A stretch of 7,903 bases of DNA from Coriobacteriales bacterium. Its GTDB lineage: Bacteria; Actinomycetota; Coriobacteriia; Coriobacteriales; UBA8131. The notes beneath the pieces were generated by a model. The model was not told the origin of the DNA. It searched no databases and saw only the letters and a program-made list of their open reading frames with translations. Of this stretch, positions 1-4,907 are shown in pieces. The stretch spans positions 1 through 7,903 of the forward strand of contig JAISJA010000051.1 in the NCBI GenBank assembly GCA_031261765.1, read 5' to 3'. The position numbers and the translations under genes were made by a program. The first letter of the stretch is position 1, and each line of letters begins with the position of its first letter.

Positions 1-3000
1 ACCTCTATGGACCCGCCTTCGTCTTCCAACATGAACTTGGCCATGCGGTCGCCTTTTTTCGTTATCATAGGCTTAAGGTTCGTGCATATACCCGCTACGT
101 TTATCGGGCGGTTCTGCGGTGGGCGCCTTTGCACTACGCGGTCTTCAAAGTCCTCGTCCGCCTCGTCAAGCGAGCCTTCACCATCGTCTTCGTCGCCAGC
201 GCTCCCGGACGCCGCGTCATCGTTGTTGTTCTCCATGAACGCCGATAAAGGATAGTCCGTCTCACGCGCTAGCACGCTAGCGTATGGTGCAAGCGGATGG
301 TCGGAGACGTACATGCCCAGTATCTCCTTCTCGAACGCGAGCTTCATCCTGCGTTCCCACTCCACGCCGTCGGGTTCTGGTATGTCGTCTTCAAACCCGG
401 ATTCCACGCCTGAGTCGGCGAACATATCCAAAAGCGATATCTGACCGTCGGCCTGAGTGGACTGACGCTTGGCCGCGACGTCCATGAGGTTATCCTCGTC
501 TATGAACTTCATCATCTGCCTGCGCGTATAACCGGTAGAGTCAAACGCTCCGGCCTTCACCAGCGCGGTCACTGTGCCTTTGTTGCACATGGCCGTTGGC
601 ACGCGGAACACGAAATCGTGCAGCGACGTGAAGCGCCCGTTGGCCTCGCGCTCCTCTATAATGGCGTCCGCGGCTTGCTCGCCCACTCCTTTAATGCCCG
701 CGAGCCCAAAGCGTATCGTACCGTCCAGAAGCGGTGTGAACTCGCGCCCTGACGAGTTGACGTCAGGCGGCAGCACCTCTATTCCGTCGGCCTTCGTGGC
801 CGCTATGTAGTGTGTAAGCTTGTCGTTCTTGCCCAGGAAACTTGACAACACGGCCGCCATGTACTCCACCGGATAGTGCGACTTAAGGTAGGCGGTCTGC
901 ATGACTATGATGGCGTACGCGGCTGAGTGCGACTTGTTGAACGCGTATTCCGCGAAGGCTAGGACATCATCCCATATCTTCTGCGCGAGCTCCTTCTTAT
1001 AGCCGTTTTTAACCGCACCGTTTATCCAGTGGTCATACATCGTCTCGTCTATCGTGCCGCCGTTACCGTCGCTCCACGACTGGACCTTCTCGGTCATAAG
1101 GGCTTTCTTCTTCTTCGCAACGGCTTTGCGCACGCGGTCGCTCTCACCAGCCGTGAATCCGCACATCTTCATTGAGATGCGCATGACTTGCTCCTGATAG
1201 ACTATCGTACCGAACGTCTCTTCCAGTATGTCCTTAAGGCTGTCGTCGTAGTACACGACCTTGGCCTTGCCGGTGCGCCTTTGCACGAAGTCTTCAAGGA
1301 AGCCGGAGTTAATTGGGCCTGGCCTGAACAGGGCTATCATGGCGACTATATCCGCGAAACTGTCAACCTGCATACGCCTTGCCAGGCTTGTCATCCCGCC
1401 GGACTCAACCTGGAACATACCGGCCGTGTCACCGCGTCGCATCATCTCGAACGCCTTCGGGTCGTCGCGCGGTATGTTCTCGGTGTCTATGTCTATGCCG
1501 TGGTTCGTCTTTATATATTCGCGTGCGCGCATAATGACGTTAAGCGTACGCAAACCAAGGAAGTCCATCTTAAGCAGCCCCAACGCGGCGTTGTGCTCGC
1601 CGTCGTACTGCGTTATTATCACGCCGCCTTTCGTGTCCAGCTTCGTGGGCACGTGGTCTTCCACCGGGTCGCGGCATATTATGACAGCGCTCGCGTGTAT
1701 ACCCTCGCCGCGCAGGTTCCCCTCCAGGCGCAGGGCGGAGTCCAGTATCCGCTTCTTGTCGGGGTCTTCTTTATAGGCGTTGATAAGGTCCGGGTCTGCA
1801 AGCTCCTTGTTCTTCTCGGCATCGCTGTTTATGCCAAGGGACGCCGTAAGCGACGCCTTTGGACCGCCGTGTATGAGCTTGGATATCTCCTGGCCCTTCC
1901 ATATGGGATAGTCGAATATGCGCGCCGCGTCCACGACGGCCTGTTTGGCTTTAAGCGTACCGTACGTTATGACGTGCGCGACGTGGTCCGCACCGTATAC
2001 GTCGCGCAGATGGTCTATGACCTTGAAGCGCCCTTCTTCGTCGAAGTCGACGTCGATATCGGGCATCTCCGTGCGTTCGGGTGACAAGAATCGCTCGAAC
2101 ATCAGACCGTTTTCCAGTGGCTCAAGCGTGGTTATATCCAACGCGTACGTGACTATGGAACCGGCGGCGCTGCCACGACCGGGGCCCACGCCAACACCGT
2201 GAGTCTTAGCCCAGCGTACGAACTCCTGTACGCAAAGGAAGTACGCCGGAAAGCCCTTCGTGCATATGACGTCATATTCATATTCAAAACGGTCGATAAC
2301 TTCTTGGGGCAACGGAGTGCCGTACTTGCGCTCCAACCCGGCTATCGCCTCTTTATATAGTGCGTAACATTCGTTTATGTTCTGCGCCAGTTCCTCCGGC
2401 ACAAGGTTGTTGGGGTTGTCGTCATGCACGTGCTTAACCGTAGCACGTGCGGCCTCTGACAGACAGTCCTTGTCTATGTCGTCTTTATCCAACGGGACAA
2501 CTGGCAGTATTATGTGGTTTTCCAACTCTACGTTACACTTCGCGGCTATGTCTACCGTGTTGTCACAGGCGTCCTCGAAGCCCTTTAACGCCTGGCGCAT
2601 CTCGGCCTCTGACTTCATATAGAACTGGTCGTTTGAGAAACGCATGCGGTCAGGGTCTTCAACCTTCTTGCCCATGCCTATGCATAACATCATATCCAGT
2701 GTAGCAGCGTCCTCGCGGCGCAGATAGTGCATGTCGTTTGCGGCCACCGTCCCTAAGCCCATGCTCTTCGCAAGTGCGTCCAGGCGTATGTTAAGGTCGT
2801 GCTGTGTTAAGCTCTGCGTTATCTGTATGCCCTGGTCACCCAGGTCAACGGACTTGTTAAGCTCGTCGGGGCCAAACACGAGGCCCTGGTCTTGTAACTC
2901 TATATAGAAGTCGCCCGGAGCGAACACGGACGCCAAGCGCTCTGCCCACTTACGTGCGTCATCTTCCTGCAGGCGCATAAGGTGCTGGGGTATTATGCCG

Positions 3001-3410
3001 GCCACGCAGGCGGACGTGCCTATTAGCCCGCTAGCATGTTGTTGTAATAGCTCAAAGTTAGTGCGCGGCTTGTAATAGAAGTTGCTTGTGGCAGACGTCG
3101 AGACGAGCTTGACCAGGTTATGGTAGCCCTCCAGGTTCTTCGCGAGCAATATCATGTGGTAAAGCTCCGGCTTCTTGTCGCGTTTCAGCTCATCGTCTGG
3201 TGTGAAGTAGATCTCGCAGCCTATGATTGGCTTTACACCCTCTTTGTTGCACGCCTCTACGAACGACGGCACGCCATACATGTAGCCGTGGTCTGTAATG
3301 GCGACGGCGTCCATGCCGAACTCTTTGGCCTGATGGGCCATGTCGCCGACTTTCGTGGCGCCGTCTAGAAGTGAGTATTCAGTGTGGTTGTGAAGATGTA
3401 CGAATGCCAT
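1..3410 (-). CDS. dnaE: DNA polymerase III alpha subunit (replicative polymerase), 3' end cut by window
   Basis: Catalytic subunit of the replicative DNA polymerase. The frame stays open for 1136 codons from the ATG at 3408-3410 to the window edge, so only the C-terminal tail is missing. Seen in order: an N-terminal PHP domain starting HLHNHTEYSLLDGA, with all expected metal-ligand positions present (H7, H9, D16, H41, E66, H85, C135, D226, H228); GPGRGSAAGS at about 409-418; the palm motif PDIDVDF at 450-456, whose D453 and D455, with D616 in KMDFLGL, match the catalytic aspartates of E. coli PolC/DnaE; a helix-hairpin-helix-like GIKGVGE; a likely clamp-binding QISLL at 990-994; and an OB-fold from about 1102 (INVAGICTNLKPMITKKGD). 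An acidic insert of about 31 residues (1060-1090) precedes the OB-fold. An intact PHP domain suggests built-in proofreading, as known for Mycobacterium tuberculosis DnaE1; that is inference here. No Shine-Dalgarno precedes the start. Confidence 0.97.
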   Translation of the reverse strand, partial: MAFVHLHNHTEYSLLDGATKVGDMAHQAKEFGMDAVAITDHGYMYGVPSFVEACNKEGVKPIIGCEIYFTPDDELKRDKKPELYHMILLAKNLEGYHNLVKLVSTSATSNFYYKPRTNFELLQQHASGLIGTSACVAGIIPQHLMRLQEDDARKWAERLASVFAPGDFYIELQDQGLVFGPDELNKSVDLGDQGIQITQSLTQHDLNIRLDALAKSMGLGTVAANDMHYLRREDAATLDMMLCIGMGKKVEDPDRMRFSNDQFYMKSEAEMRQALKGFEDACDNTVDIAAKCNVELENHIILPVVPLDKDDIDKDCLSEAARATVKHVHDDNPNNLVPEELAQNINECYALYKEAIAGLERKYGTPLPQEVIDRFEYEYDVICTKGFPAYFLCVQEFVRWAKTHGVGVGPGRGSAAGSIVTYALDITTLEPLENGLMFERFLSPERTEMPDIDVDFDEEGRFKVIDHLRDVYGADHVAHVITYGTLKAKQAVVDAARIFDYPIWKGQEISKLIHGGPKASLTASLGINSDAEKNKELADPDLINAYKEDPDKKRILDSALRLEGNLRGEGIHASAVIICRDPVEDHVPTKLDTKGGVIITQYDGEHNAALGLLKMDFLGLRTLNVIMRAREYIKTNHGIDIDTENIPRDDPKAFEMMRRGDTAGMFQVESGGMTSLARRMQVDSFADIVAMIALFRPGPINSGFLEDFVQRRTGKAKVVYYDDSLKDILEETFGTIVYQEQVMRISMKMCGFTAGESDRVRKAVAKKKKALMTEKVQSWSDGNGGTIDETMYDHWINGAVKNGYKKELAQKIWDDVLAFAEYAFNKSHSAAYAIIVMQTAYLKSHYPVEYMAAVLSSFLGKNDKLTHYIAATKADGIEVLPPDVNSSGREFTPLLDGTIRFGLAGIKGVGEQAADAIIEEREANGRFTSLHDFVFRVPTAMCNKGTVTALVKAGAFDSTGYTRRQMMKFIDEDNLMDVAAKRQSTQADGQISLLDMFADSGVESGFEDDIPEPDGVEWERRMKLAFEKEILGMYVSDHPLAPYASVLARETDYPLSAFMENNNDDAASGSAGDEDDGEGSLDEADEDFEDRVVQRRPPQNRPINVAGICTNLKPMITKKGDRMAKFMLEDEGGSIE

Positions 3411-3416
3411 AATTTC

Positions 3417-3444
3417 AGTATAGCAAAGTGGGGTGTGGTGTCTC
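3417..3444 (-). promoter_or_regulatory. Probable dnaE promoter, extended -10, leaderless
   Basis: Read on the minus strand: TATACT at 3417-3422 (5 of 6 to TATAAT), preceded by TGC at 3423-3425, giving an extended -10. A weaker -35 candidate, GAGACA at 3439-3444 (4 of 6 to TTGACA), lies 16 bases upstream. Only six bases (GAAATT) separate the -10 from the dnaE ATG, so transcription would begin at or next to the A of the start codon. This agrees with the missing Shine-Dalgarno. The -35 candidate sits inside the left arm of the inverted-repeat element at 3434-3636. Confidence 0.6.
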
Positions 3445-3458
3445 TTGATTGGTATATA

Positions 3459-3506
3459 GTTTCAGAACCGGGGCCCCGGCTCGCGCTTCTGCTGGGCAAA
3501 AAGCGC
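3459..3506. repeat. Direct repeat copy 1, hairpin-forming
   Basis: This 48-bp copy matches 3530-3577 at 43 of 48 positions, with the starts 71 bp apart. It shares the core CTCGCGCTTCTGCTGGGCA. It begins inside the left arm of the inverted-repeat element and contains the perfect palindrome CCGGGGCCCCGG at 3468-3479. Positions 3483-3506 can fold into a stem with one mismatch, one bulged base and a TGG loop, a weaker form of the hairpin in copy 2. Confidence 0.75.
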
Positions 3507-3529
3507 TGCCATGTGTGGTATGAGGGCTT

Positions 3530-3577
3530 GTTTTAGAACCTGGGGCCCGGCTCGCGCTTCTGCTGGGCAGAAGGCGC
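3530..3577. repeat. Direct repeat copy 2, hairpin-forming
   Basis: Second copy of the repeat at 3459-3506. Positions 3554-3577 form a clean hairpin: a 10-bp stem (CTTCTGC with GCAGAAG, then GCG with CGC), one bulged G and a TGG loop. It extends to about 14 bp through GCTC and GAGC at 3550-3583. Two of the four differences between the 43-bp cores of the copies, at 3570 and 3573, restore pairing relative to copy 1, which suggests that the hairpin rather than the exact sequence matters. Confidence 0.72.
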
Positions 3578-3655
3578 CCGAGCATACGCGCTCGCACCCC
3601 GAACCTGAAACTATATACCAATCAAGAGATACCACAGAAAAAGAACAAACTAAAG

Positions 3656-3684
3656 AAACAGGCGTGAGAATCTCACGCCTGTTT
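3656..3684 (-). terminator. Intrinsic terminator of ilvE
   Basis: A near-perfect inverted repeat, with arms AAACAGGCGTGAGA at 3656-3669 and its exact complement at 3671-3684. A realistic fold has about 12 bp of stem with a 5-base loop. On the minus strand the stem is followed by a T-rich run (TTTCTTTAG, then TTTGTTC and TTTTTC) continuing to about 3637. It starts about 30 bases after the ilvE stop codon. On the plus strand no such tract follows, so it acts leftward, ending the ilvE transcript before the dnaE control region. Confidence 0.87.
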
Positions 3685-3713
3685 ATGGCAATCATACGGA
3701 GTAGAACGGATAA

Positions 3714-4637
3714 TTAAATTTGCGTGAGCCAGTCCTTGTATTCTGGGACGCGGCCGGCGACGACGTCGAAAAAGCGTTCCTGTAATACCTTGGTTATCGG
3801 ACCGCGTTTGCCGTTGCCTATAACACGGTCGTCCACGGCGCCAATGGGTGTTATCTCGGCCGCGCTACCGGTGAAGAACACCTCGTCTGCGGCGTAAAGG
3901 TCCGTGCGCACAAGCGACATCTCACACACTTCGTAGCCAAGGTCGCGAGCGACCTTCATTATGGACGCGCGCGTAAGGCCCTCAAGCACACCATCAGAAA
4001 GCGGCGGGGTCTTAAGTACGCCGTCACGTACTATGAACAGGTTCTCGCCTGAACCCTCTGCCACCATTCCGCTCTCGTTTAACAAGATGGCCTCGCCGTA
4101 GCCGTGCGATATGGCTTCCATATTGGCCAAGCCACCGTTAAGGTAGCTTGCAGACGACTTTATGCCACCTGGCGTAGCGTTCGCACTGCGTTGGCGCCAT
4201 GAGGATATACCTACCTTTATGCCATTCTCAAGCGCCTCCGGGCCAAGATAGGCGTCCCACGGCCAGACGGCTATTATGACGTCCACCGGTGAGTCGCTTG
4301 GGTTAACGCCCATGGAACCGTAGCCGCGATATGCTAGCGGGCGAATATAACAACTTGGTAGCTTGTTAGCCTTTATCAGGTCTATGGTCGCCTGTGCGAG
4401 CTCTTCTGCCGTATACGGCAGGGGCATCATTATCATCTTCGCGGAGCGCTCAAGACGCTTCATGTGATCCATAAGGCGGAACACGGCAGACGTGCCATCG
4501 TCCAATTTATACGCACGCGCGCCTTCGAACACGGCCGTGCCATAGTGCAGCGCATGCGAAAGCACGTGCGTAGTGGCATCTGCCCAGGGTATGTTCTTCC
4601 CGTTCTTCCAAATGTAGTCTACTTCAGGTATCGGCAT
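3714..4637 (-). CDS. ilvE: Branched-chain amino acid aminotransferase
   Basis: A complete 307-residue PLP-dependent fold-type IV aminotransferase, almost the same length as E. coli IlvE (309). It interconverts leucine, isoleucine and valine with their 2-oxo acids, using glutamate/2-oxoglutarate, in the cytoplasm. Visible landmarks: YIWKNGKNIPWADA at the N-terminus; SHALHYGTAVFEGARAY at 27-43; the YIRPL arginine R99; the probable PLP-binding lysine K160 in GGIKSSASYL; E194 in AEGSGENLF, positioned to contact the PLP ring nitrogen; and FFTGSAAEITPIGAVD near the end. The start is supported by a strong Shine-Dalgarno nine bases upstream. It has no ilv or leu neighbours here. The hairpin-repeat region upstream and the terminator downstream suggest a single-gene transcript. 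No disabling change is seen. D-amino-acid aminotransferase is a related alternative, but the motifs and length favour IlvE. Confidence 0.96.
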   Translation of the reverse strand: MPIPEVDYIWKNGKNIPWADATTHVLSHALHYGTAVFEGARAYKLDDGTSAVFRLMDHMKRLERSAKMIMMPLPYTAEELAQATIDLIKANKLPSCYIRPLAYRGYGSMGVNPSDSPVDVIIAVWPWDAYLGPEALENGIKVGISSWRQRSANATPGGIKSSASYLNGGLANMEAISHGYGEAILLNESGMVAEGSGENLFIVRDGVLKTPPLSDGVLEGLTRASIMKVARDLGYEVCEMSLVRTDLYAADEVFFTGSAAEITPIGAVDDRVIGNGKRGPITKVLQERFFDVVAGRVPEYKDWLTQI

Positions 4638-4646
4638 TATGTGGTT

Positions 4647-4654
4647 CCCTTCCT
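4647..4654 (-). promoter_or_regulatory. Shine-Dalgarno of ilvE
   Basis: AGGAAGGG on the minus strand, nine bases before the ATG at 4635-4637. It fixes the ilvE start and contrasts with dnaE, which has no such site. Confidence 0.8.
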
Positions 4655-4693
4655 AATCCTATCCTTAATATTGCTAATGAAACCGTACTTTAC

Positions 4694-4702
4694 AGTCTAG
4701 CA
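4694..4702 (-). promoter_or_regulatory. Candidate ilvE extended -10 promoter
   Basis: TGCTAGACT on the minus strand: TGC directly before TAGACT, which fits the actinobacterial TAnnnT -10 pattern. It differs by one base from TGCTATACT at the dnaE promoter. No good -35 is visible at 16-18 bases upstream. Transcription from here would give a leader of about 50 bases that includes the Shine-Dalgarno. I saw no attenuator or T-box-like structure in that leader. The assignment rests on a short motif. Confidence 0.45.
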
Positions 4703-4756
4703 CTATGGACTTTTAGCGTTACGTCATCCTGCGAATCCGCGAAGCACAACCCGGTC

Positions 4757-4788
4757 ATTCTGCGAGCCGCGAAGCGGCTGCGCAGAAT
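4757..4788. repeat. Hairpin repeat A (TTCTGCG type)
   Basis: ATTCTGCG plus AGCCGC pairs with GCGGCT plus CGCAGAAT: a 14-bp stem, one bulged G at 4780 and a GAA loop at 4771-4773. It has the same layout as hairpin B at 4814-4845 despite a different sequence. Confidence 0.8.
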
Positions 4789-4813
4789 CCCATAGCGCTA
4801 ACTTGCAGGTGAG

Positions 4814-4845
4814 ATCCTGCGCAACGCCTACGGCGTTCGCAGGAT
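4814..4845. repeat. Hairpin repeat B (ATCCTGCG type)
   Basis: ATCCTGCG plus AACGCC pairs with GGCGTT plus CGCAGGAT: a 14-bp stem, one bulged C at 4822 and a TAC loop at 4829-4831. The right arm belongs to the 21-bp direct repeat, whose second copy at 4860-4880 has no partner arm next to it. Confidence 0.8.
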
Positions 4846-4880
4846 GACGTTAGTGCATGACGGCGTTCGCAGGATGACGT
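4830..4880. repeat. Two tandem-like 21-bp direct repeats, 30-bp period
   Basis: A 21-bp sequence starting ACGGCGTTCGCAGG and ending ATGACGT occurs identically at 4830-4850 and 4860-4880, with 9 bp between the copies. A shorter third piece lies at 4890-4900. The last 15 bases of each copy are also the inverted match of 4721-4735. Confidence 0.85.
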
Positions 4881-4907
4881 AATAGCCAATTCGCAGGATA
4901 ACAATTT

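Larger units (their letters stand above)
3434..3636. repeat. Intergenic element with 40-bp inverted ends (MITE-like or invertible)
   Basis: The left arm 3434-3473 and right arm 3597-3636 are inverted copies that match at 36 of 40 positions, including an uninterrupted run from TCTCTTGATTGG through TATATAGTTTCAG. The arms enclose 123 bp of GC-rich sequence carrying two direct repeats. No ORF here looks like a real gene: the short frames just read through the repeats. I see no clear target-site duplication at the borders. The element lies between the ilvE terminator and the dnaE promoter. It could be a small non-autonomous insertion, a segment that inverts by recombination between its arms, or a chromosomal structure signal. 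The inverted repeat is plain in the sequence; its nature is inferred. Confidence 0.8.
4719..4882. repeat. Intergenic hairpin-repeat cluster with 17-bp inverted ends
   Basis: This fills most of the 270-bp gap between the heptad-repeat gene and ilvE. The ends 4719-4735 (TTACGTCATCCTGCGAA) and 4866-4882 are perfect inverted copies. Two separate hairpins lie in between, and a 21-bp sequence is directly repeated at the right side. A further partial copy (TTCGCAGGATA) lies at 4890-4900, just before the stop codon of the neighbouring gene. It looks like a composite of short dispersed repeats of the kind scattered in many bacterial genomes. No coding potential is seen. Neither hairpin has a T-tract, so it is not a standard terminator, though it may shape the 3' end of the upstream message. 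Confidence 0.8.

Noticed and set aside
1188..2084. 298-residue plus-strand open frame
   Set aside because: It lies wholly inside dnaE on the opposite strand, has no recognisable domain, and its composition reflects the complement of dnaE codons.
3434..3636. Target-site duplication to prove insertion of the element
   Set aside because: Flanking bases (GTGGGG on the left, GAAAAA on the right) do not form a duplication, so insertion is not proven.
3415..3717. Short overlapping open frames on both strands in the dnaE-ilvE gap
   Set aside because: They read through the inverted and direct repeats, so similar peptides recur. None has a convincing ribosome site or known family.
4814..4845. Hairpin as intrinsic terminator of the exporter operon
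   Set aside because: No T-rich run follows the stem on the minus strand, and the structure matches the neighbouring repeat hairpin instead.
4830..4900. Possible CRISPR-like array (repeat with about 30-bp period)
   Set aside because: There are only two full copies and one fragment. The 9-bp gaps are far too short for spacers, and there are no cas genes.
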